From DASTFY01 sp963829955 (lineage in GTDB: Bacteria; Actinomycetota; Acidimicrobiia; Acidimicrobiales; Ilumatobacteraceae): a DNA stretch of 64,000 nucleotides. Where the stretch lies: positions 1 through 64,000 of the forward strand of contig CAWHKS010000015.1 in NCBI GenBank assembly GCA_963829955.1, in the 5' to 3' direction. Under the pieces are notes generated by a model. That model did not search any database. It saw only the letters and a list, made by a program, of their open reading frames with translations, and was not told where the DNA came from. Of this stretch, positions 30,315 through 38,775 are shown in pieces (the stretch's first letter is position 1; each line of letters opens with the position of its first letter). A program made the translations under genes and the position numbers.

Positions 30315-31064
30315 GTGACCGAAGAGGACGACCACGCCCTCGCCGGCCGGCTGGCCGAGGAGGCGGGCGCCCTGCTGGTGGAGCTGCGCGAGGAGTCCGA
30401 GGCCGCCGGTGCCCACCCGTGGCAGGTGATGGACGAAGGCGACATGCGCTCGCACCACTTCCTCGTCGAGGCACTGCACGAAGCCCGACCCGACGACGCC
30501 ATCCTGTCCGAGGAGGGCCGGGACTCGGCCAACCGGCTGAGCGCCAACCGCGTGTGGATCATCGATCCGCTCGACGGCACGAACGAGTTCGGCGAGCCCG
30601 GCCGGCCCGACTGGGCGGTGCACGTGGCCCTCGTCATCGCCGGTGAGCCCGCGGCGGCCGCGGTGGCCCTGCCCGCGGTAGGACGGACGTTCGTGACCCG
30701 GCCGCCTGCGTCCGTGCCGCCAATGGGCGATCGACGCCCTCGCATCGTCACCAGCCGCTTCCGCTCGCCGCAGGCCGCGGTGATCGCCGCCCACGTCCTG
30801 GGCGCCGACGTCATCCGCCTGGGCTCGGCTGGCGCCAAGACGATGGCGGTCGTGATGGGCCACGCCGACGTGTACGCCCACCACGGCGGGATGTACGAGT
30901 GGGACTCGGCGGCACCGGCCGCCGTGGCCGCCGCGGCCGGATTGCACGTCAGCCGCATCGACGGCTCACCGCTCGTGTACAACAACCCCGATCCCTGGCT
31001 GCCCGACCTGCTGGTCTGCCGGCCCGAGCTCGCCGAGCCCGTCCTGAACGCCCTGTGGAGCTGA
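30315..31064 (+). CDS. Inositol monophosphatase family phosphatase, CysQ-like
   Basis: A 249-residue metal-dependent phosphatase. The metal-binding motifs are LSEEGRDS, WIIDPLDGTNEF and the later YEWDSAAP, in the order and spacing of the IMPase superfamily. DGTNEF in place of DGTTNF is typical of CysQ, the 3-prime-phosphoadenosine 5-prime-phosphate phosphatase that clears the by-product of sulfate assimilation. It sits directly between a small membrane protein and an enoyl-CoA hydratase on the plus strand. Other small phosphate esters remain possible substrates. Confidence 0.8.
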   Translation: MTEEDDHALAGRLAEEAGALLVELREESEAAGAHPWQVMDEGDMRSHHFLVEALHEARPDDAILSEEGRDSANRLSANRVWIIDPLDGTNEFGEPGRPDWAVHVALVIAGEPAAAAVALPAVGRTFVTRPPASVPPMGDRRPRIVTSRFRSPQAAVIAAHVLGADVIRLGSAGAKTMAVVMGHADVYAHHGGMYEWDSAAPAAVAAAAGLHVSRIDGSPLVYNNPDPWLPDLLVCRPELAEPVLNALWS

Positions 31065-31067
31065 ACG

Positions 31068-31883
31068 GTGGAGCTGAAGGCGACCCGCGTCGAGGTGGCC
31101 GGCAACGTGGCCACGGTCTGGCTGCACCGGCCGGAGCGGCACAACGCGTGGACCGGTCGCATGCACGCCGAGTACCGCTGGATCCTCGCCGAACTGGAGG
31201 CCGATGAGGCCGTGCGGGCGGTGGTCGTGACGGGTACTCCGCCCGCCTTCTGCGTCGGCGGCGACAGCGAGGCGCTGGCCGGCCACGCCGACCGGGGCGG
31301 GTACGACCCCGGCCTTCCTCCGGAGATCGCCCGCCCTGGTTACGGCGTGCGTCCCGAGCTGGACCACGACTTCGCCTGGCAGTACGGGCTCCGTCTGCCC
31401 GTGGTGGCCGCCGTCAACGGCGCCTGCGCGGGAGTGGGGCTGGCCCTCGCGCTCTTCTGCGACCTGCGCTACGTCAGTGCCACCGCCAAGCTGACCACGG
31501 CCGCCCCTCGCCTCGGCCTCCCGGCCGAGTTCGGCATGAGCTGGGTGCTCCCCCGGCTCGTCGGGGTGACGCGGGCGGCGGACCTGCTGCTCTCCGGCCG
31601 CGTGGTCACCGGTGCGGAGACCTCGGACTGGGGTCTCTGGAACGCTGTGGCCGTGGACGGGGAGGGTGCGCGGGCCGAGGCGATGGAGTGCGCGCACCGG
31701 CTGGCCGAGGTGTCACCGGCGAGCGTCGCCGTGACCAAGCGCCAGCTCTACGACGACCTGCTCCGCCACGATGTCGGCGCGTCGGTCGACGAATCCAAGG
31801 AGTTGCTCGACCGCATGATGGGCTCGGCCGACTACCGCGAGGGCGTGGCTGCGCTCAGGGAGAAGCGCCCGCCCCGGTTCTGA
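31068..31883 (+). CDS. Enoyl-CoA hydratase/isomerase family protein
   Basis: A 271-residue crotonase-fold enzyme. The N-terminal strand ATVWLHRPERHNAW, the oxyanion-hole residues in FCVGGDSEALA and AAVNGACAGVGLALALFCDLRY are clear. At the first catalytic glutamate position the sequence reads APRLGLPAEFGMSWVLPRLVG, so an Ala-Glu pair is retained. It begins at a GTG three bases after the phosphatase stop. It may act in fatty-acid or aromatic-acid beta-oxidation; the specific substrate is open. Confidence 0.82.
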   Translation: MELKATRVEVAGNVATVWLHRPERHNAWTGRMHAEYRWILAELEADEAVRAVVVTGTPPAFCVGGDSEALAGHADRGGYDPGLPPEIARPGYGVRPELDHDFAWQYGLRLPVVAAVNGACAGVGLALALFCDLRYVSATAKLTTAAPRLGLPAEFGMSWVLPRLVGVTRAADLLLSGRVVTGAETSDWGLWNAVAVDGEGARAEAMECAHRLAEVSPASVAVTKRQLYDDLLRHDVGASVDESKELLDRMMGSADYREGVAALREKRPPRF

Positions 31884-31916
31884 TGGCGTCCGGGCGTGGC
31901 GGGCGCGCCCGGCGAG

Positions 31917-33374
31917 TCAGCGCTGGATGCTCTTGACCTCGAGGAACTCCTCGAAGCCGAAGCGGCCGTACTCGCGGCCGACGCCGGACTGTTTGTAGCC
32001 ACCGAAGGGAGCGTTTGGGTTGAAGGCCCCGCCGTTGACCTCCACCTGGCCCGTGCGCAGGCGACGGGCGACGGCCTCGGCGCGGGCGGGGTCGGCCGAC
32101 CAGACGCCGCCCGCCAGGCCGTACACGACGCCGTTCGCGATCTCCACCGCGTTCTCCTCGTCGTCGTAGGGCAGGATCGACAGCACCGGGCCGAAGATCT
32201 CCTCCTGGGCGATGGTCATGTCCGGCGTGACCCCGGAGAACACGGTCGGGCGCACGTAGTAGCCGCGCTCCAGGCCCTCCGGCGCTCCGGGCCCACCGGC
32301 CACCACCGTGGCCCCTTCCTCGATGCCCTTGTCGATGTAGCCGCCCACCCGCTCACGCTGCGCGGCCGACGACAGCGGTCCGAGGTGAACGCCTTCCGAG
32401 AACGGGTCACCGACGACGACACGCTCCGCGGCGGCAGCCGCCACCTGCTCCGCTTCGCCGAGGCGATCCCGCGGGACCAGCATGCGGGTGAGGGCGGAGC
32501 ACGTCTGCCCAGAGTTCAGGAACGCCTTGCCGACGCCGTCCTTCACGGCGCGGGCGAACGTGTCCGCGTCGAGGTCGTCGAGCAGCACGTTGGCCGACTT
32601 CCCTCCCAGCTCCAGCGTGACCTTCTTGATCGACTCGGCGCCGAGCTCGGCGACGCGGCGCCCGGCCCGGGTCGAGCCGGTGAAGGTCACCATGTCCACG
32701 TCCCGGTGAGCGGCGATGGCCTCGCCGACCTCGGGCCCGGTCCCGGACACCAGGTTGAACACGCCTGCGGGCAGCCCCACCTCGTGGATGACCTCGGCCA
32801 GGACGAAGGCGTCGAGCGGAGCGACCTCGCTCGGCTTCAACACGACCGTGCACCCGGCCGCCATCGCGTACGCGACCTTCGCCGCGATCTGGTGGAGCGG
32901 GTAGTTCCACGGCGTGATGCAGCCGACGACACCGATCGGCTCACGGACGACGAGCGAGTTGCCGACCTCCTCCTCGAACGCGTACTGCGAGGCGACCGAC
33001 GCCGCATGGTTGAAGCTGTTGATCGGCAGGCCGACCTGGACGAGCTGGGACAGCCACTTGGCCATCCCGGTCTCCTTGGAGATGGTGGTGGCCAGTTCGT
33101 CCATGCGGGCGCCCAGCGCGTCACCGATCCGGGTCAGGTACTTCGCCCGCTCGTCCACGGGCGTCGCCGCCCAACCGGGGAAGGCGGCCCTGGCCGCCGC
33201 CACCGCGGCGTCGACATCGGCCGCCGTCCCGGCCGGCACCTGCGCCATGACCTCCTCGGTGGTCGAGTCGAACACATCGATCCGCTCGTCCGAGCCCGCG
33301 GTCACCCACTGCCCGTCGATGTAGTGGTCGTCGAAGGTCTGCACGTCGGGACTCCTCGCCTCGTCGTCCGTCAT
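31917..33374 (-). CDS. Aldehyde dehydrogenase family protein
   Basis: A 485-residue NAD(P)-dependent ALDH. The ATG at 33374 gives a normal start (MTDDEARSPDVQTFDDHYIDGQWV). The catalytic cysteine is in LNSGQTCSALTR, the general-base glutamate in TLELGGKSANV and the Asn in CITPWNYP. It lies 44 bases after the stop of the third PEP-utiliser-like gene, on the same strand and without an evident promoter of its own, so it is probably the last gene of that operon. If so it may oxidise an aldehyde product or precursor of the pathway those proteins serve. Confidence 0.85.
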   Translation of the reverse strand: MTDDEARSPDVQTFDDHYIDGQWVTAGSDERIDVFDSTTEEVMAQVPAGTAADVDAAVAAARAAFPGWAATPVDERAKYLTRIGDALGARMDELATTISKETGMAKWLSQLVQVGLPINSFNHAASVASQYAFEEEVGNSLVVREPIGVVGCITPWNYPLHQIAAKVAYAMAAGCTVVLKPSEVAPLDAFVLAEVIHEVGLPAGVFNLVSGTGPEVGEAIAAHRDVDMVTFTGSTRAGRRVAELGAESIKKVTLELGGKSANVLLDDLDADTFARAVKDGVGKAFLNSGQTCSALTRMLVPRDRLGEAEQVAAAAAERVVVGDPFSEGVHLGPLSSAAQRERVGGYIDKGIEEGATVVAGGPGAPEGLERGYYVRPTVFSGVTPDMTIAQEEIFGPVLSILPYDDEENAVEIANGVVYGLAGGVWSADPARAEAVARRLRTGQVEVNGGAFNPNAPFGGYKQSGVGREYGRFGFEEFLEVKSIQR

Positions 33375-33418
33375 CGGTCGTCCGTCACCGGTCGTTGGTG
33401 ATCGTCGATGCGGTGCCA

Positions 33419-35134
33419 TCAGAGCATCGTCACCGTACCCGTGCCCCCGTCCACCTCGACCAGCGCGCCGTCGGGGATGCGCTTCGTGGCGTCGACCACG
33501 CTGACCGCGCACGGGATCCCCAGCTCGCGGCTGACGATGACGGCGTGGCTGTTCATGGCGCCGACGTCCACGATCACGCCCGCGGCGGGGACGAACAGCG
33601 GCGTCCAGGACGGATCCGTGTTCGGCGCGATGAGGATGTCGCCGGGCTCCAGCGCCAGCGGGTCACCGGGATCGAGCAGGACTCGCGCCGTGCCCCTGGC
33701 CACGCCGGCACAGCCCGGCGAGCCTGTCAGCACGTCACCCGGCACCGCCACCGTGATCTCGGCGTCCCCCTTGCGGGCCAGGCTGGACAGCGGCGGGACG
33801 CCCTTGTCGCCCTCCACGAAGTAGGGCGGCTCGAGCGACCACAGCTCCTTCCAGGCCGCCCGTCGCTCGCCCAGCCGCTCCGAGAAGGACGAAGGAACGG
33901 CGATGTAGTCGTCCAACTCCTCGTCGAGCAGCATGAACACGAGCCGCTGGTCGTCCAACGCGCCCTCTTCGACCCCGCGGCGGCCCAACTCCCGCATGGC
34001 CATGCGCTGCTCATGGATGGCCTTGACGCAGTTGGTCTTGGTCCGCTCCCTCCACGCCAGGAAGCGCTGCGCGGAACCCTGGGCGGCGAGCACGAGACCC
34101 TTCGTCTCCTCGTCTTCGCCCAGCGACGCCAGGACCTCCTCCGTGGCGGCGACCCGGTCGGCCGCCACCGCCTCGTTGCGGGCCACGGGGCTCTGGTCCT
34201 CGCCGGTCACCCGCATACGGTCCACCAGGGACAGCACGAGCTCGGGGCGGGTCTCCCACACCTCCGAGTACGGATCCCACTCGTTCGGGCCGCGGGCCCC
34301 GTACTCCAGCATGAACAGCTCGAGGTCTGCGAGAAAGCGGGTGGCGGCCTCAGTGCCGGACGACCCGAGACGCTCGAGCAGGCCGTCGACGCCGGCCTCG
34401 AACGCAGCCGTCAGCTCGTCCGAGTCCCGCACGGCGCGCGACAGGCGCCACATGGCGAACGACGGGGCCGCGGAGTCGACATCGCCGGCGGAGGCGATGA
34501 GCCGCAGCATGTGCGCGGGCGCCACTTGCCCGAGGATGGTCGGGCCGACGGCGGTGTTGGACGACGACAGCACGTGGTCGCTGAACAACCGGCGCTGCAG
34601 CGCGGTCAGTTCCCGGGCCCTGGCCACGAGCTCCTCGTCGGAGAGCGCCGCGAGGTCCCCGCGGCCGGCGCGCGCGGCGTCGGCCCGCGCCTTGTTCTCC
34701 ATCATCTCCGGCCACTCCTCGGCCGACATGACCCAGCCCATCGTGGTGGCGATCCGCTCGGCCGCCTCCGGACTGTGGTCCTCCGGATGGGGGACGTAGG
34801 GCGGGGTGTCCGGCCGGTTCCCGAAGAAGGCGGCATCGATGGCCGCCGCCCCCGCCCCGGCCCGCTCGCCGTACACACGGACGACCGAGGCGTTCACGTA
34901 GAGGAACCCGTTGAAGAACGCGCAGCAGGGATTGACGCCGTCGTCGAGCTCCTCCGGCGAGAAAGCGCCCTGCCGGACGTTGCCGTCCCGCCAGCCCTCC
35001 AGCACCCCGGGGATCCACGACAGCGTCGCCCCCAGAGGGCTCACGGGGTCCGGCAGGACGTCGCTGGCGTTCGAGCGGGTGTACACGGGGAACCGGGTGC
35101 TCGCCTTCGTGTCGGTGATCCAGCTGTCGGCCAT
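33419..35134 (-). CDS. PEP-utilising-enzyme-like protein without ATP-grasp domain (paralogue 3)
   Basis: A 571-residue protein, the last of three tandem paralogues. The first about 460 residues form a helical domain related to the substrate-binding part of rifampin phosphotransferase and PEP synthase (GARGPNEWD, RERTKTN, GDVDSAAPS, MAMRELGRR). The C-terminal about 90 residues are the swivelling phosphohistidine domain: GCAGVARGTARV, TDPSWTPLFVPAAGVIVDVG and SHAVIVSRELGIP with the phosphoacceptor His530. The N-terminal ATP-grasp domain that would phosphorylate this histidine is absent. Five bases separate it from paralogue 2. The nearest functional precedent known to me is the alpha subunit of phenylphosphate synthase, which also lacks the ATP domain. 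Confidence 0.75.
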   Translation of the reverse strand: MADSWITDTKASTRFPVYTRSNASDVLPDPVSPLGATLSWIPGVLEGWRDGNVRQGAFSPEELDDGVNPCCAFFNGFLYVNASVVRVYGERAGAGAAAIDAAFFGNRPDTPPYVPHPEDHSPEAAERIATTMGWVMSAEEWPEMMENKARADAARAGRGDLAALSDEELVARARELTALQRRLFSDHVLSSSNTAVGPTILGQVAPAHMLRLIASAGDVDSAAPSFAMWRLSRAVRDSDELTAAFEAGVDGLLERLGSSGTEAATRFLADLELFMLEYGARGPNEWDPYSEVWETRPELVLSLVDRMRVTGEDQSPVARNEAVAADRVAATEEVLASLGEDEETKGLVLAAQGSAQRFLAWRERTKTNCVKAIHEQRMAMRELGRRGVEEGALDDQRLVFMLLDEELDDYIAVPSSFSERLGERRAAWKELWSLEPPYFVEGDKGVPPLSSLARKGDAEITVAVPGDVLTGSPGCAGVARGTARVLLDPGDPLALEPGDILIAPNTDPSWTPLFVPAAGVIVDVGAMNSHAVIVSRELGIPCAVSVVDATKRIPDGALVEVDGGTGTVTML

Positions 35135-35139
35135 GGTGC

Positions 35140-36864
35140 TCAGCCCTCCGGGGAGTCGATGACGGTCACGGTGCCGGCGGAGCCGTCAACAGTGACGATG
35201 GCGCCGTCGGCGATGGTGCGGGTGGCGTCGTGGACGCTCACGACGCAGGGGATGCCCAGTTCGCGGCTGACGATCACCGCGTGGCTGACCTGCGCGCCCA
35301 CATCGACCACGACGGCTGCCGCCGGCACGAACAGCGGCGTCCAGGACGGGTCCGTGATCGGCGCCACCAGGACGTCGCCCGGTTCGAGGCCGGCGGGATC
35401 GGACGGGTGTAGCACGACCCTCGCCCGGCCCGTGGCCCGCCCGGGGCACCCGGGCACGCCCGTCAGGACCTGGCCGGCGACCGCGCTCGTCTGGCCTCCC
35501 CCGGTCCGCTGTCGCCACTCCCCCAGCGGCGGCACGGTGTCGCCGACGATGAAGGGCGGCTCGAGATCGAACAAGGCCCGGTACTGCTGCTCCCGGCTGG
35601 CCAGCCGGGCCCGGAACTCTGTGGGATCGTTGACGAAGGCGTCCAGTTCGTCGGCCAGGAGCATGCACGTCGCCGACGCCGTGTACCCGTGGCGGACGCC
35701 GAGCTCCCACAGCGCCATGCGCACCTCGTGGATCACGCGGATGATGGCGGTCTTCGTGCGCTCGCGACCGGCGAGGTAGAGGTGCGCCGAGTGCAGGCCG
35801 GCCCGGAACTGACCGAGCGCGTCCGGCTGATCGGCCAGCGCGGCCTCGAGCCGCGCCGTGGCCTCCTCTCGCTCGGCGACGTTGTGCGCGGAGCGGAGTT
35901 GCGGTGACGCGTCGTCCGTGGCGAGGCGCATCCGGTCCAGCAGGGCCACTGCCAGTTCGGGGTCGGTCTCCCAGGTGGCCGAGCGGATGTCCCACTCGTT
36001 CGGACCGCGGCTGCCATAGTCTCTGAGGAACGCAGCGAGGGCCGATGACAGCTCCCGTGACTCCGGGCCGGCCAGCCGTCCGAGCCGTTCGGGCAGGCCC
36101 TCGACGCCGGCGTCGAAGAGAGCCATGAGCTCGGGCGAGGACCGCACCGTGCGGCTCATCGTCCACAGGGCCAGGCTGGGCGCGGCGGAGTCCACGTCGC
36201 CGACGCCGGTAACGAGGGTCAGCGCCAGTCCCGGGTCGCCCATCGCCGCGCAGACCGCGCCGATCACGCCGCTGCCGATCGACGCCGCCGCTGTCACTTC
36301 GAGATGGCGCTCAAAGATGCGCCGGACCGCGGGGATGAACGACCGGGCGCGAGCCACGAGCGCGGCGTCGTCGAGGACCGTCAGGTCGGGCCGGGAGGAC
36401 CGGGCCGCCTCCGCCTCGTCGCGCAAGTCGCGCAGCTCCGGGAGGTCGGCGACGAAAAGCACTCGCCCCATCCACTCGCCGAGCCGGGCGGTGTTGGCCT
36501 CGCTCTCGTGCCACGCCTCGGGGACGTAGGGCGGCACATCTGGGTGCTGGCCGAAGTACAGGTAATCGACCATGTCCGGGGTGAGGCCGGGCGCCCGCAC
36601 GCCGAAGATCCTGGCCATCGCCGCGTTGAGATAGAGGTAGCCGCCGAAGCAGGCCACCACCTCGGGCCGCTGGGGATCGAGGTCCTCGGCATCGAGGGTG
36701 CCGACAGCGACCTGCGCATCGGCCCATCCCATCGCCACGCCCGGCTCGAACACGAGCGTCCATCCCAGCGGGCTGGCGGGTTCCGGGAGCACCTCGCCGG
36801 CGTTGGCCCGGGTGTAGAGGGGATAGCGAGGGCTCGGCTCCCAGTCGGTGATCCAGCGGTCCAC
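35140..36864 (-). CDS. PEP-utilising-enzyme-like protein without ATP-grasp domain (paralogue 2)
   Basis: A 574-residue paralogue of its two neighbours along the whole length. It shares YPLYTRANAGEVLPEP at the N-terminus, SRGPNEWDIRSATWE, RERTKTAIIRVIHE and the swivelling domain with His528 in VSHAVIVSRELGIP. It starts at a GTG with no obvious ribosome-binding site, 20 bases after the stop of paralogue 1, so translation probably follows from the upstream gene. Like the others it has no nucleotide-binding domain. Divergence outside the shared motifs is large enough that the three copies probably handle different partners or substrates rather than being recent duplicates. Confidence 0.75.
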   Translation of the reverse strand: MDRWITDWEPSPRYPLYTRANAGEVLPEPASPLGWTLVFEPGVAMGWADAQVAVGTLDAEDLDPQRPEVVACFGGYLYLNAAMARIFGVRAPGLTPDMVDYLYFGQHPDVPPYVPEAWHESEANTARLGEWMGRVLFVADLPELRDLRDEAEAARSSRPDLTVLDDAALVARARSFIPAVRRIFERHLEVTAAASIGSGVIGAVCAAMGDPGLALTLVTGVGDVDSAAPSLALWTMSRTVRSSPELMALFDAGVEGLPERLGRLAGPESRELSSALAAFLRDYGSRGPNEWDIRSATWETDPELAVALLDRMRLATDDASPQLRSAHNVAEREEATARLEAALADQPDALGQFRAGLHSAHLYLAGRERTKTAIIRVIHEVRMALWELGVRHGYTASATCMLLADELDAFVNDPTEFRARLASREQQYRALFDLEPPFIVGDTVPPLGEWRQRTGGGQTSAVAGQVLTGVPGCPGRATGRARVVLHPSDPAGLEPGDVLVAPITDPSWTPLFVPAAAVVVDVGAQVSHAVIVSRELGIPCVVSVHDATRTIADGAIVTVDGSAGTVTVIDSPEG

Positions 36865-36884
36865 AGCGGCAGCGGTTCAGAGCC

Positions 36885-38651
36885 TCAGAGGACGGTCACC
36901 GCGCCGGTGTTGCCGTCCACCCGCACGCGTGCTCCGTCGGGGATGGACCGCGTGGCGCCGGTGGCCGACACGACACAGGGGATGCCGAGCTCCCGGCTGA
37001 CGATCACGGCATGGCTCAGCGGCGCGCCCACGTCCACGACGACGGCGGCCGCCGGCACGAAGAGGGGCGTCCAGGACGGGTCGGTGATGGGCGCCACCAG
37101 CACGTCGCCGGCATCGAGAGCGCTCGGGTCGTTCGAGTCGAGCACGACGCGGGCACGGCCCTCGGCCACGCCCGCGCAACCCGGGATCCCCTGCAGGGTG
37201 GATCCGGGCGTGAGCCCTTCGAACACCGCGGCGTCCCGTCGGGGCCAGGAGGCGGGATCGGGCGGATCACCCACGAAGACGAACGTCGGCTCCCGGGCCC
37301 CCAGGTCGAGGTACTTGGCCCGGCGCCGGCGCACGTCGTCGGTGAAGGCGTGCGGGTCGTCGAAGAATGGCCCTTCCAGTTCAGCCTGGCGCAGGAAGCC
37401 GAAGTCTTCGATCTCGTCGAAGGCTCCCCGTTCCACCATCCGCCGCCCGAGCTCGCGCATCGTCATGCGGGCCTCGTGGATGAGACGGATGTTGTTCGTC
37501 TTCGTCCGCTCGCGCGCCGGCAGCCACACGGTGGCCGCCCGCAGGGCGGCGGCGAGCTGGCCGTGCGTCGCCGGGTCCGCCTCCACGAGGGCGAGGATCT
37601 CGACCGACGCAGCCTCCCGGGCGGCCGCCTGCGCCGACAAGTGAGCGTCCGGCGAGGCGGTGGCGGGGGCCAGCCGCATGCGGTCGATGGCGGACAGCGC
37701 CAGCTCCGGGCGGGTCTCCCAGGTCGGTGACCGCGTCTCCCACTCGTTCGGGCCGCGGGAGCCGTACTCGTGCTGGAAGGCGCGGAAGCCGGTGAGGAAG
37801 GCCTGCGCGGCCTGGCTGCCGCTGGCCTCGAGGCGGTCGGTCAGCCCGCGGACACCAGCATCGAAGGCGGCCTGCAGCTCGGGAAACGCCGCGGCCACCC
37901 GACCGAGCTCCCACAGGGCCATCGACGGCGCCGCGGAGTCGACTTCGCCGACGCCGGCGATGAGCACCATGAGCAGATCCGGTCGCCCGACCGCGACGCT
38001 GACGCCCTGGATGATGCCGAGGGGAAGCGTCGCCATGTAGGACGCGAACAGGTGGTGGGCGAAGAGGTCGCGGTGCAGCCCGATCAGCTCGCGGTAGCGG
38101 GCGACGAGTTCGGCGTCGCTCAGGGCCGTCAGGTCCGGGCGCTCGGCGCGCAGGCGCTTCGTGGCCCGCATGTCGTCGACCAGCTCCGTCAGGTCGGACA
38201 GCCGCTCCACGGAGAGCGCCCAGCCGAAGGTGGCGCCGATGCGTTCGCTCAGGTCCGGGCGGACGTCACCGGACTCCTCCCGGTAGGGCGGGATCCCGGG
38301 CTGCGCGCCGAAGAACTGCTCGTCGATGAGCTGCCAGGACAGGCCGGGCGCCCGCTCACCGAACAGCCGGATGAGCGACGCGTTGAGGTAGCAGTAGCCG
38401 CCGACCACACCGAGCTGCGCGTAGTCGTCGGCGGGGAACTCGTCGGCCTCGAACGCTCCCATGCGCACCCAGGCGTCCCGCCAGCCCAGCTCGGCCAGCC
38501 ACAGGCCGGAATCGGCGGTCAGCGGCGTGACCGGGTCCGGAAAGACCTCGCCGACATTGGCGCGCGTGTAGATGGGGAACCGCGAGCTGAGGCTGCTGTC
38601 CGCCACCCACCGCTCCGCGGCCAGATTGGCGAGTTCTTCGGTGTCAGCCAT
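36885..38651 (-). CDS. PEP-utilising-enzyme-like protein without ATP-grasp domain (paralogue 1)
   Basis: A 588-residue protein and the first gene of the operon. The ATG at 38651 begins MADTEELANLAAERW, about 15 residues longer than its paralogues, before the shared FPIYTRANVGEVFPDP. It keeps SRGPNEWETRSPTWE, RERTKTNNIRLIHE, GEVDSAAPSMALWELGR and the swivelling domain with His547 in LSHAVIVSRELGIP. An ATP-grasp partner is needed to charge this histidine and none is in the window. A possible role is transfer of a phosphoryl group to an alcohol or phenol, or from PEP, as in phenylphosphate synthase and rifampin phosphotransferase. Confidence 0.75.
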   Translation of the reverse strand: MADTEELANLAAERWVADSSLSSRFPIYTRANVGEVFPDPVTPLTADSGLWLAELGWRDAWVRMGAFEADEFPADDYAQLGVVGGYCYLNASLIRLFGERAPGLSWQLIDEQFFGAQPGIPPYREESGDVRPDLSERIGATFGWALSVERLSDLTELVDDMRATKRLRAERPDLTALSDAELVARYRELIGLHRDLFAHHLFASYMATLPLGIIQGVSVAVGRPDLLMVLIAGVGEVDSAAPSMALWELGRVAAAFPELQAAFDAGVRGLTDRLEASGSQAAQAFLTGFRAFQHEYGSRGPNEWETRSPTWETRPELALSAIDRMRLAPATASPDAHLSAQAAAREAASVEILALVEADPATHGQLAAALRAATVWLPARERTKTNNIRLIHEARMTMRELGRRMVERGAFDEIEDFGFLRQAELEGPFFDDPHAFTDDVRRRRAKYLDLGAREPTFVFVGDPPDPASWPRRDAAVFEGLTPGSTLQGIPGCAGVAEGRARVVLDSNDPSALDAGDVLVAPITDPSWTPLFVPAAAVVVDVGAPLSHAVIVSRELGIPCVVSATGATRSIPDGARVRVDGNTGAVTVL

Positions 38652-38775
38652 GTCGTGTCGCGTCCATGCGTTGCCCCGATCCCCCCTGCATCCCGTCACC
38701 TGCGCCGGCAAGGCGCGAACCGGGCGGACTGTACCGCTTGGCCGCTCGGCGGGCGGCCGTGGGATCATCGCCCTC

